From: Candidatus Nomurabacteria bacterium
GTDB taxonomy: Bacteria > Patescibacteriota > Minisyncoccia > Phycocordibacterales > UBA9973
Assembly: GCA_020851595.1 (NCBI GenBank)
Contig: JADZCK010000051.1
Span: forward strand, 1 to 36,804
DNA length: 36,804 nt
Reading direction: 5' to 3'
Shown here piece after piece: positions 10,037 through 18,465 of this stretch (position 1 is the stretch's first letter; every line of letters begins with the position of its first letter). The notes below the pieces were generated by a model, which was given only the letters and a program-made list of their open reading frames with translations, was not told the DNA's origin and made no database searches. Both the position numbers and the translations under genes were made by a program.

Positions 10037-11023
10037 CTATAAACTAAAGTTTGAGATATTGTAAAGGTCAGTATCGTCTTCTTTGGCTACTTCTTCTTTA
10101 GGTCTATCGTCAACAGGCACCTCTTCTGCAATTTTAGAGTTATTTTCTGCAATAATATGATTTTCTAGTAAATTTATCGTTTTACCTTCCCCTTCTTTTT
10201 TATTTAGTAATTCCAAAATGGTGCGCAAATCTTCCGTAGAAAAGAAATCAATCTTGATCTGTCCGCCTAATTCTTTACGATCTATCTGCACTCTAGTTCC
10301 TAATTTTTCTTGAAATTCTTCTTCAAGCTCAGAAATTTCTGGATCAATCACAAGATCCTTTTTTCGGATTTTATCAGAAGCTATTTTACGAGCGAGTCTT
10401 TCAGCTTCGCGGACTGTTATTTTTTTATAAACAATTTCTTTAAACAAAACCAATTGTTCCTCTGGGCGATCTGAAAGCATCAAAAGAGGTCTTGTATGCC
10501 CTTCAGACATTTTACCTTCAGACAAAGCATTTAATATTTCTTCTGGCAAAGACAAGATACGCAATGTGTTTGAAACATATTCTCTACTTCTTCCCATTTT
10601 TTTTGCTATATCAGCGTGCGTAAAATTAAATTCATTAGATAATCTTTGAAATGCTCTCGCGCGATCGACAGCATTCAAATCTTCGCGTTGCAAATTTTCT
10701 ATTATTGCAAGCTCGAGCTTCATCATCGATGTATCTCCTTCACGAATAACGACTGGTACCTGAGATACTCTTGCCAATTTAGCGGCCCTCAATCTTCTTT
10801 CACCTGCTATTAATTCGTATTCTGTAACAAGGCCACCTTCATCTTTTTCTACTTCCGTTCTGGAAACAATTAATGGTTGCAAAACACCGTATTGCTTTAT
10901 AGAATCAGCTAAATCTTGTAATTTTGCTTCATCAAAATCACGCCTTGGTTGGTAAGGATTAGGTTTGATCTTGTCTGTGTCGATCCAGAAAATTGAATTT
11001 GAGTATAAATTATTATTGGACAT
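10037..11023 (-). CDS. parB: ParB/Spo0J-family partition protein
   Basis: IKPNPYQPRRDFDEAKLQDLADSIKQYGVLQPLIV, ELIAGERRLRAAKLA, HTH region DIAKKMGRSREYVSNTLRIL. Confidence 0.93.
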   Translation of the reverse strand: MSNNNLYSNSIFWIDTDKIKPNPYQPRRDFDEAKLQDLADSIKQYGVLQPLIVSRTEVEKDEGGLVTEYELIAGERRLRAAKLARVSQVPVVIREGDTSMMKLELAIIENLQREDLNAVDRARAFQRLSNEFNFTHADIAKKMGRSREYVSNTLRILSLPEEILNALSEGKMSEGHTRPLLMLSDRPEEQLVLFKEIVYKKITVREAERLARKIASDKIRKKDLVIDPEISELEEEFQEKLGTRVQIDRKELGGQIKIDFFSTEDLRTILELLNKKEGEGKTINLLENHIIAENNSKIAEEVPVDDRPKEEVAKEDDTDLYNISNFSL

Positions 11024-11059
11024 GAATTGATTTTAGCACACTAATTTTATTTTAAACAA

Positions 11060-11088
11060 TTGATTTTAGTGTATTTCTTGTGTAGAAT
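11060..11088 (+). promoter_or_regulatory. Sigma70-like promoter upstream of tRNA-Leu
   Basis: TTGATT (11060-11065) - 17 nt - TAGAAT (11083-11088), about 30 nt before the tRNA. Confidence 0.6.
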
Positions 11089-11117
11089 GTGTGAATTGCA
11101 GTGTATGCAGTTTGTTT

Positions 11118-11201
11118 GCCCAGGTGGCGGAATTGGTAGACGCGATAGACTCAAAATCTATTGATGGCAACATCATGAGAGTTCGATTCTCTCCCTGGGC
11201 A
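11118..11201 (+). tRNA. tRNA-Leu (anticodon CAA)
   Basis: GCCCAGG...CCTGGGC acceptor, anticodon arm ATAGA-CTCAAAA-TCTAT, long variable arm TGATGGCAACATCA, T-loop GTTCGATTC; CCA not encoded. Confidence 0.93.
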
Positions 11202-11224
11202 CAATTTATAATAAGTTATCCACT

Positions 11225-11252
11225 TTGCATTATCTCATATATGAGATATACT
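11225..11252 (+). promoter_or_regulatory. Promoter with palindromic operator-like sequence for the HTH-MurA gene
   Basis: TTGCAT (11225-11230) - 16 nt - TATACT (11247-11252); 18-bp perfect palindrome TATCTCATATATGAGATA at 11231-11248; ATG at 11260. Confidence 0.6.
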
Positions 11253-11259
11253 TTTAGAC

Positions 11260-12789
11260 ATGAAAAAAACACAAAATAAAAATACGGAAACAGAACAGCA
11301 AAAGATAGGTTATTTTATAAAAGAACTTCGTGAACGGAGAGGAATGACTCAAGAAGAATTTGCTCGCGAACTAGGCACTTCTCAAAGCTCTGTACCAAGA
11401 ATGGAAAAAGGAGAACAAAATTTTACCACTGAACTTTTAGCAAAAATAAGTAATGTATTAGAACACAAAATAGTTTCTATAAAAGATTCTATCGATTTTC
11501 AAGTAAATGGCGGAAAAAAATTAAGTGGAACCATAAAAACAAATTTCTCAAAGAATGGATCTGTCGGGCTTCTTTGCGCTTCCCTTTTAAATAAAGGTAA
11601 AACAACTCTTCACGGCATAGCTCGCATAGAAGAAGTAAATAGAGTAATAGAAATATTGGAAAGTATTGGGGTGGAAGTAAAATGGCTAGACCACAATACC
11701 GTGCAGATAATTCCTCCAAAAGAATTTTCTATGGAAAAGATAAACGTGGAATCCTCTATCAAAACTCGCTCTGTGATAATGCTTATAGGCCCTTTGGCAC
11801 ACATCATGACTTCTTTCTCAATCCCTCATGCTCAAGGCTGCAAACTTGGTAAAAGGACTATCTCGGCTCACACCTACGCGCTTGAAGATTTAGGAATAAA
11901 AATAAAAACCACGAATTCTAGATACGAAATAAAAGTAAATAAATTAAAAGCTAGCGATATAGTAATGTATGAAGCTGGAGACACTGCTTGTGAAAATATT
12001 TTGACTGCTGTAGCCAAAATACAGGGCACTACGACGATAAGTTTTGCAAGCGCGAATTATATGGTGCAAGAGATATGTTTCTTTCTTGAAAAACTAGGGG
12101 TAAAAATAGAAGGTATTGGCACATCTACTTTGGTAGTACACGGAATTAAAGATATAGATACTGACGTCGAATATTGGAACAGCGAAGATCCGATCGAATC
12201 TATGATGTTTATATCTGCTTGCGTTATCACTGATTCCAAACTCACAATCACCAGATGCCCTATTGATTTCCTTTCTTTGGAGCTTGAAAAATTAAAAAGA
12301 ATGAACTTAAAATATAAAATTCTAAAAAGATATTATTCTTACAATGAGCGCACAAGATTAGTAGATATAGAAATACTGCCAAGCAAGCTAAAAGCGTTAG
12401 AAGATAAAATTCACGCACAACCATACCCAGGGATAAATATGGATAATCTACCCTTTTTTGTGCCAATCGCCATAAAAGCTGCGGGTCAAACTATAATCCA
12501 CGACTGGAGTTATGAAAATAGAGCTATTTATTTTGCAGAATTAAATAGACTGGGCGCAAATATTACCTTGGCTGATCCACACAGAGTATACATCCAAGGA
12601 GGAACGACACTCAAACCAGCTCAGATAGTATGCCCACCAGCTCTTCGCCCATCGATGATTATTCTTGTTTCAATGCTTGGAGCTACCGGAACTTCAATTC
12701 TGCGCAATGTATATATGATCAGTCGTGGATATGAAGAAATCGCTGAAAGACTCAACTCTATCGGCGCTGATATCAAGATTTTAAAATAA
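11260..12789 (+). CDS. UDP-N-acetylglucosamine 1-carboxyvinyltransferase-like protein with N-terminal XRE-type HTH domain
   Basis: N-term IGYFIKELRERRGMTQEEFARELGTSQSSVPRMEKGEQNFTTELLAKISNVL (XRE HTH), then EPSP-synthase fold: SKNGSVGLLCASLL (KN motif), IPHAQGCKLGKRTISAHTYAL (catalytic Cys loop). Confidence 0.88.
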   Translation: MKKTQNKNTETEQQKIGYFIKELRERRGMTQEEFARELGTSQSSVPRMEKGEQNFTTELLAKISNVLEHKIVSIKDSIDFQVNGGKKLSGTIKTNFSKNGSVGLLCASLLNKGKTTLHGIARIEEVNRVIEILESIGVEVKWLDHNTVQIIPPKEFSMEKINVESSIKTRSVIMLIGPLAHIMTSFSIPHAQGCKLGKRTISAHTYALEDLGIKIKTTNSRYEIKVNKLKASDIVMYEAGDTACENILTAVAKIQGTTTISFASANYMVQEICFFLEKLGVKIEGIGTSTLVVHGIKDIDTDVEYWNSEDPIESMMFISACVITDSKLTITRCPIDFLSLELEKLKRMNLKYKILKRYYSYNERTRLVDIEILPSKLKALEDKIHAQPYPGINMDNLPFFVPIAIKAAGQTIIHDWSYENRAIYFAELNRLGANITLADPHRVYIQGGTTLKPAQIVCPPALRPSMIILVSMLGATGTSILRNVYMISRGYEEIAERLNSIGADIKILK

Positions 12790-13659
12790 ATGCAAAAACA
12801 AAAAGTTATTGTAATACTAGGCCAAACTGCCACTGGCAAAAGCGACCTAGCAGTAAGAATAGCTAAGAAAATAAATGGCGAAATTATTTCTGCTGATTCT
12901 AGACAAGTTTACAAAAATCTTGATATTGGCACAGGTAAAATTACTAAAAAAGAAATGGGGGGTGTACCTCATCACCTGCTCGATGTCGCAAGTCCTAAGC
13001 ATAAATTTACAGTATCAGAATATAAAAAATTAGCAGAAGAGAAAATAAAAGAAATAATCTCACATGAAAAAACTCCTATTATCTGTGGAGGCACAGGACT
13101 ATACATCGATGCAATTACAAATGGTGTCATTTTTCCTGAAGTTCCACCAAATAATAAATTGAGAAAAATTTTAGAAAAGAAATCTGAAATAGAACTTTTT
13201 AAAATGTTACAAAAATTGGATTCTGAGAGATCTAGAACTATAGACAAAAATAACAAAGTAAGATTAATCAGAGCGATAGAGATAGCAAAGGCTTTGGGTA
13301 AAGTGCCTAAAATTACACAAGCGAAATCTACATATAAATTTATAAAAATTGGATTATTTTTACCAAAAGATTTATTGAAAAAGAAAGTAGAACTCAGAGT
13401 TAAAAAAATGTTTGATAAAAAAAATAAAGGAGGATTGCTTAATGAAATAAAAAAACTTAAAAAAACTGGTATTTCTAATAAAAGATTAAAAGAATTTGGT
13501 TTTGAATATTTTGAACCGACTTATGAAAAAGTAGTAGTAGAAACTCTCAAATATGCCAAACGCCAGATGACGTGGTTTAAAAGAGACAAAGAAATAAAAT
13601 GGTTTGACGCATCAAAAATTTCAGACAAAGAAATACTGGATTATTTGTATATATTGTGA
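12790..13659 (+). CDS. miaA: tRNA dimethylallyltransferase
   Basis: VILGQTATGKSDLAVRIAKKINGEIISADSRQVYKNLDIGTGKI, HHLLDV, GGTGLYIDAI, YAKRQMTWFKRD. Confidence 0.95.
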   Translation: MQKQKVIVILGQTATGKSDLAVRIAKKINGEIISADSRQVYKNLDIGTGKITKKEMGGVPHHLLDVASPKHKFTVSEYKKLAEEKIKEIISHEKTPIICGGTGLYIDAITNGVIFPEVPPNNKLRKILEKKSEIELFKMLQKLDSERSRTIDKNNKVRLIRAIEIAKALGKVPKITQAKSTYKFIKIGLFLPKDLLKKKVELRVKKMFDKKNKGGLLNEIKKLKKTGISNKRLKEFGFEYFEPTYEKVVVETLKYAKRQMTWFKRDKEIKWFDASKISDKEILDYLYIL

Positions 13660-13687
13660 TATAAATTTTTTAGAAAGGAAACAGGTT

Positions 13688-14143
13688 ATGGAAATAGAAC
13701 TGAGGAAAATCCTTTACTTGCCACGCAAGGAAGAAGCTTTCAATTTCACTGAGATCCTAGGAAGAAAACCCGACATCATCGATCCCCTTTTTCAAAAGTT
13801 CTTTTCATTGATAGGCGACAAGTACACCGCACCTAGATTGGAATACTGGGTGCATACGATCAAGAATGTGTCGAGTGTACTCGATGTACCTCTAATTAGC
13901 CAGAGTGAAGCACACAATCTCTGCGCTGTAATGGCCACACTCGGGCCTAGCGGACTGCTCGTGATCCCTCACCGCTCGGATGAAACGGAAGTCGTTTTTG
14001 GACGCACTATCGTCGACGATACTGAAGTAGTGCTTCTAATCGAACACGAATACAAATATGGACGCGATCAGATCCATTGCCACGCTCGGCCTGCCTGGGA
14101 GTGGCGGAACGACAAATCCACTCTCGTCACCCGGAAAGCCTAA
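13688..14143 (+). CDS. Hypothetical protein (151 aa), orphan
   Basis: ATG at 13688 preceded by AAAGGA; MEIELRKILYLPRKEEAFNFTEILG...; the longer ORF-track start (13604) overlaps miaA. No family recognised. Confidence 0.65.
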   Translation: MEIELRKILYLPRKEEAFNFTEILGRKPDIIDPLFQKFFSLIGDKYTAPRLEYWVHTIKNVSSVLDVPLISQSEAHNLCAVMATLGPSGLLVIPHRSDETEVVFGRTIVDDTEVVLLIEHEYKYGRDQIHCHARPAWEWRNDKSTLVTRKA

Positions 14144-14172
14144 AAAGCTTTCCTTCACAACACAAAATCCAC

Positions 14173-14196
14173 GCCCCGAATATTCGGGGCTTTTTG
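14173..14196 (+). terminator. Rho-independent terminator after the orphan gene
   Basis: Perfect palindrome GCCCCGAATATTCGGGGC (14173-14190) followed by TTTTTG. Confidence 0.85.
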
Positions 14197-14210
14197 TTTA
14201 AAAAATCCTG

Positions 14211-14281
14211 CGGGCGATGAGGGAATCGGACCCCCGCCAGCGGTTTTGGAGACCGCTGTTCTACCACTAAACTAATCGCCC
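14211..14281 (-). tRNA. tRNA-Trp (anticodon CCA)
   Basis: Reverse complement GGGCGATTAGTTTAGTGGTAGAACAGCGGTCTCCAAAACCGCTGGCGGGGGTCCGATTCCCTCATCGCCCG; anticodon loop CTCCAAA; discriminator G. Confidence 0.93.
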
Positions 14282-14418
14282 ATACTTCGGCCTTAAGGAC
14301 CGAAGCACGGAAATGTCAGAGAAAAATTATAAATAATATTCTCACATTTCCAGAAAGAACAAGCAACAAAACTTTTTGTTGCGAACTAAGTATATCAGAA
14401 CAAATAAAAAACTAGAAA

Positions 14419-14577
14419 TTATTTTTTAACTTCTTTGTGTTTGGTCTGCTTTCGGCACCATTTACAGTACTTTTTAAGCTCGATTTTCTTGGTTACGAGT
14501 TTCTTATTCTTACTGGACCAGTAATTTATACGTTTGCAAGTCCCGCAAGCAAGTTTTATAAGTCTATCTTGTGACAT
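14419..14577 (-). CDS. rpmG: 50S ribosomal protein L33 (52 aa)
   Basis: Own translation MSQDRLIKLACGTCKRINYWSSKNKKLVTKKIELKKYCKWCRKQTKHKEVKK*; CxxC...CxxC and L33 pattern. Confidence 0.92.
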   Translation of the reverse strand: MSQDRLIKLACGTCKRINYWSSKNKKLVTKKIELKKYCKWCRKQTKHKEVKK

Positions 14578-14620
14578 GTTTCTATACTAATATAAAAGTA
14601 ATCTAAAAGCAACCTGTATT

Positions 14621-15760
14621 TTAAACAATAATTCTGGGTAGCAATGGACTTATTCGCGTGGTTATTTCATAGTTAATAGTCTTAATTTTATCTGCCATAC
14701 TTTCAGCGGTTATTTCTTCTTTGCCCTGATGACCTAAAATTACAACTTCATCCTCTTGTTTTACATTTGATAAATGACTTATGTCTACGACAAACATATT
14801 CATAGAAACTCTGCCCAAAATCTTGCACATAGCTCCACCAATCAACACGAAGCCATTATTTGAAAATCCTCGATCAAATCCATCAGCATAACCTTGTGGA
14901 ATTACAGCGATTTTTGTTTCTTTTTTTGTTTTGAATGTAAGCCCATAGCCGATAGTCCTACCCTTCGTAAGTATTTTGATCTGCGCAATTTTTGTTTTCC
15001 AGGATAAAACTGGCTTTAAATTAAATTTAGAGTTGCTATATTTTGATTTTAGGTGTTCTGATGGCCACATGCCATAAGCGCCGATACCGAGACGGATTAG
15101 TGGATTAATTCCTTTTTTGTTTTCATAAACCAAAAGCCCCGAAGTCGCAGATATGTGTGTTTGTAAATTTTTAAAATCAAATTCTTCTGCAATATTTAAA
15201 GCTTTTTTGTATTCGTCAATTTGCTTTTGTGCGTGAGAGAAATCTGTAGTGTCTTCAATGTTTGCAAAATGCGCATATATGCCAGTAAGTTTTATATATT
15301 TTGATTTTTTTATTTCTTTGAAAATTTCTGGTAAATCATTCAGCAAAAATCCTTCTCTCCCCAAATAAGCATCAATGGATAAATGAACTTCTTGCGCTAC
15401 ATGGCATATTTCAGCTATAGCTGAAATATGCCAAAGCTGTTCTAGAGAGAAAACCGACAAAATACAATTCAGTTGTATAGCCCTCTCCAAATCTTCTTTT
15501 TGCACATATCCCAAAACCAGAGTTTTTTTGTGACTGACTTTACGTAACAATTCAAGTTCTACTACGCTATTTACTTGAAAATAGTCTACATACAGCTCAA
15601 GAATTTGAGCTATTTCGTTTTGTCCATGACCATACGCATTCCCTTTTATTGCCACAGAAAATCTAGTCCCCTTTTTGGCTAAACTTTTAAACATTTTGAT
15701 ATTGTGAATCAAATTCTTTTTTGAAAGTTCGATATAAGAAAGCGGTAAATTATTTCTCAC
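14621..15760 (-). CDS. alr: Alanine racemase
   Basis: SVAIKGNAYGHGQNEIAQ (PLP lysine), RLGIGAYGMWPS, TIGYGLTF, IPQGYADGFDRG, GRVSMNMFVVDIS. Confidence 0.95.
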   Translation of the reverse strand: MRNNLPLSYIELSKKNLIHNIKMFKSLAKKGTRFSVAIKGNAYGHGQNEIAQILELYVDYFQVNSVVELELLRKVSHKKTLVLGYVQKEDLERAIQLNCILSVFSLEQLWHISAIAEICHVAQEVHLSIDAYLGREGFLLNDLPEIFKEIKKSKYIKLTGIYAHFANIEDTTDFSHAQKQIDEYKKALNIAEEFDFKNLQTHISATSGLLVYENKKGINPLIRLGIGAYGMWPSEHLKSKYSNSKFNLKPVLSWKTKIAQIKILTKGRTIGYGLTFKTKKETKIAVIPQGYADGFDRGFSNNGFVLIGGAMCKILGRVSMNMFVVDISHLSNVKQEDEVVILGHQGKEEITAESMADKIKTINYEITTRISPLLPRIIV

Positions 15761-15764
15761 GGTT

Positions 15765-16730
15765 TTATTTTACAGAAGTTTTTAAATTCTTTTCTCTCTC
15801 AAATCGTTCAAAGGCCAATTCTACAAGCCTGTCTAAAAGTTTGGGAACTGGTATGCCACTTGCCTCCCACAATTTTGGATACATGCTTATGTTTGTAAAT
15901 CCGGGGATTGTATTGATCTCATTTACCAAAACTTCCCCATTTTTCTTTAAAAAGAAATCGACGCGACTCAAACCTTCACAATTTAATACTTGAAAAGTTT
16001 TGATAGCTAATTCTTGAATTTTCTTTGAAGTTTTTTTGTCTATTTTTGCTGGAATTTCTGCTACTGAGCCAGTATCAATATATTTTGCATCATAAGAATA
16101 AAAATCTTGATTTGCTATTATTTCTCCCGGGATAGAAGCCATTGACACATCGTTACCAAGGAGCGCGCATTCAATCTCTCGCCCTGCTATATTTTCTTCG
16201 ATGATTACTTTTGTATCGTATTTAAAAGCTTCTACTAACGCTTTTTTAAATTCATTTTCATTTCGGACTTTACTAACCCCAACAGAAGAACCCATATTTG
16301 CTGGTTTAATGAAAAGAGGCAAACCTAATTCTCTTTTAGCTTTTTGAAAATTTATTTCAGAAACTTTTCTGATTGTAATAAATTTTCCGACAGGAATACC
16401 AGCATCACGTAAGATTCTTTTTGTGACATCTTTATCCATACCAACAGCTGAACCAAGCACACTAGGACCAACGAAAGGCATGTTTAAAAGTTTCAATAAA
16501 CCCTGCATGCTTCCGTCTTCGCCAAAAGGTCCATGCATTACCGGAAAAACAACATCTAAACCTTTTGTAACATTTGGATTAAATTTGCCATCTTTATTTA
16601 TTTTTATTGATTTTATTTCGTACTTATTTTTATCTAAACCTGAAATAACATTTTTGGCAGACTGAAGAGAGACTTCATGTTCTGCTGATTTACCTCCAAA
16701 AAGCACCCCTATCTTTATTTTCTTTGTCAT
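15765..16730 (-). CDS. ddl: D-alanine--D-alanine ligase
   Basis: GVLFGGKSAEHEVSLQSA, MHGPFGEDGSMQG, FIKPANMGSSVGVSKV, NEINTIPGFTNISMYPKLW. Confidence 0.96.
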   Translation of the reverse strand: MTKKIKIGVLFGGKSAEHEVSLQSAKNVISGLDKNKYEIKSIKINKDGKFNPNVTKGLDVVFPVMHGPFGEDGSMQGLLKLLNMPFVGPSVLGSAVGMDKDVTKRILRDAGIPVGKFITIRKVSEINFQKAKRELGLPLFIKPANMGSSVGVSKVRNENEFKKALVEAFKYDTKVIIEENIAGREIECALLGNDVSMASIPGEIIANQDFYSYDAKYIDTGSVAEIPAKIDKKTSKKIQELAIKTFQVLNCEGLSRVDFFLKKNGEVLVNEINTIPGFTNISMYPKLWEASGIPVPKLLDRLVELAFERFEREKNLKTSVK

Positions 16731-16767
16731 TTGGAGAGTATATCACTTTTTAAATTTTTGGTAATTA

Positions 16768-17862
16768 TTAGAACAATTTAGCTACGTCGTGGTAAGTGAT
16801 GAAAACCATAAGCAATATGAGAATTCCAAAACCAATCATATTTGCAGTATTTGCTATGTTTGGATTTATCCTAGAACCTTTTATTTTTTCAATAAGCAAG
16901 AAGAAAAGTCGCCCACCATCAAGAGCTGGGAATGGAAGCAAATTAATAATTGCGAGATTTATGGAAATCAAAGCGGCAAAAGACAAAAGGTACACAAAAC
17001 CGAAATTGTATGCGTCTCCGACAATTCCCACCATTCCCACAGGTCCAGTAACGGTATCAAAGCTACCTTTGCCACTTATAGCCTGCAATACAAGCGTATA
17101 AAGCCCTATAGCAGTGTTTTTGGTCATAAACCAGTCTAAACGTAGACCCTCCCAAATAGCCTTAAAAAAAGGCAATTTAGCCGTACCAATCATATCCATA
17201 GAAATGCCTATAGCAGGATGCCCGCTAGTCTCTACTGGAACTACTTTTGCAATATTTATGTCAGATTCTTGACCACGTTTATAACCAATTTCTATTTCTT
17301 TTCCTTCTCCTCCAACAACTAAAGATTTTATTGTTTCTGGACTTACGTAAGTGGTAAAGTTATTTCCTATCCTGGCATTAATTATTTTATCACCGATTTT
17401 TAACCCCGCTTGTTCTGCTGGAGATTTCGCTAAAACAGAAGTAATAACTAAATTTACATTTTGAAGTTTATAACCAGTAGGCTCACTTCCAGCAGAAGTA
17501 GGAAGTCCAGACATGAACCCGATAGAAAATAGAACCCAAGCCAATAAAAAATTCATTAAGACTCCAGCAAAAAGCACTGTAGCTTGTTGCCATTTTGGTT
17601 TATTTACAAAACTTCTTTCAGAATCTGGACCATTTGTATTCTCTTCATCAGGATTCTCTCCAAATATTTTTACAAAACCTCCGACAGGCAAAAGATTGAA
17701 GGTGTATTCAGTCTCCCCTTTTTTAATACCAAATAATTTTGGCGGAAAACCAAAACCAAATTCATCTACCCTAATTCCAAACTTTTTAGCACTAAAAAAA
17801 TGTCCAAATTCATGAACCAAAACCAACACAAGCAAGATAACAACAAAAATTATTATATTCAA
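16768..17862 (-). CDS. rseP: RseP-like site-2 intramembrane metalloprotease (PDZ), TTG start
   Basis: HEFGHFFSAKKFGIRVDEFGFGFPPKLFG, PDZ region KSPAEQAGLKIGDKI, NLLPFPALDGGRLFF. Confidence 0.93.
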   Translation of the reverse strand: MNIIIFVVILLVLVLVHEFGHFFSAKKFGIRVDEFGFGFPPKLFGIKKGETEYTFNLLPVGGFVKIFGENPDEENTNGPDSERSFVNKPKWQQATVLFAGVLMNFLLAWVLFSIGFMSGLPTSAGSEPTGYKLQNVNLVITSVLAKSPAEQAGLKIGDKIINARIGNNFTTYVSPETIKSLVVGGEGKEIEIGYKRGQESDINIAKVVPVETSGHPAIGISMDMIGTAKLPFFKAIWEGLRLDWFMTKNTAIGLYTLVLQAISGKGSFDTVTGPVGMVGIVGDAYNFGFVYLLSFAALISINLAIINLLPFPALDGGRLFFLLIEKIKGSRINPNIANTANMIGFGILILLMVFITYHDVAKLF

Positions 17863-17890
17863 TTTGAAATTCTTAATTTATAATCAACCC

Positions 17891-18442
17891 TTAACCCATC
17901 ACTTCTTTTTCTTTTTTTCCAAAAATAGATTCTAAATTATCATTTGTCTCAGTAATTATTTTTTGTAATTCTTCTTTCGCACGAAACATCTCATCTTCGG
18001 TCATTTTACTTTCTTTTTTCTTAGTCTCCATATCATCCATAACACCCTCGCGTTCCTTGCGAACTGTTATCCTACTATCTTCCAACTTTTCTTTAAGAAC
18101 TTTTACGAGTGTTTGTCTTGTTTCTGTGGTAAGTTGGGGAAAAATAACTCGAATACCTTGATCATCAGTAGCGACAGATAAACCCAGGTTTGCTCCTACG
18201 ATAGCCTTTTCGATACTTTTTATCTGGCTTTTATCCCAAGGAGCAATGCGCAAAGTCTTTGGATCTTCTATAGACACAGAAGCGACATTTTTGAGTGGGA
18301 CATATGAACCATAAGATTCTACTGAAACACCGTCCAATATCATTGGTGAAGCTCTTCCTATGTTCAACTGGCTATATTCCTTCCCCAGAAACTCTTCTAC
18401 TTTCTTTAAATTTGTTTTAAAATTTGAAAAATTGTATTGCAT
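17891..18442 (-). CDS. frr: Ribosome recycling factor
   Basis: LNIGRASPMILDGVSVESYGSYVPLKNVASVSIEDPKTLRIAPWDKSQIKSIEKAI, VRKEREG. Confidence 0.95.
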   Translation of the reverse strand: MQYNFSNFKTNLKKVEEFLGKEYSQLNIGRASPMILDGVSVESYGSYVPLKNVASVSIEDPKTLRIAPWDKSQIKSIEKAIVGANLGLSVATDDQGIRVIFPQLTTETRQTLVKVLKEKLEDSRITVRKEREGVMDDMETKKKESKMTEDEMFRAKEELQKIITETNDNLESIFGKKEKEVMG

Positions 18443-18465
18443 AGGCTTATTGTAACATGTAAAAA

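Noticed and set aside
10037-11023. parS site expected near parB
   Set aside because: No TGTTTCACGTGAAACA-like 16-mer noticed; isolated CACGTG (e.g. near 4384 and 25399) lack the flanks.
11215-11223. TTATCCACT as a DnaA box/oriC
   Set aside because: Single near-match without a cluster, AT-rich unwinding element or dnaA/dnaN nearby.
13604-13687. Longer start for the orphan ORF
   Set aside because: Would overlap miaA; ATG at 13688 has an SD and fits better.
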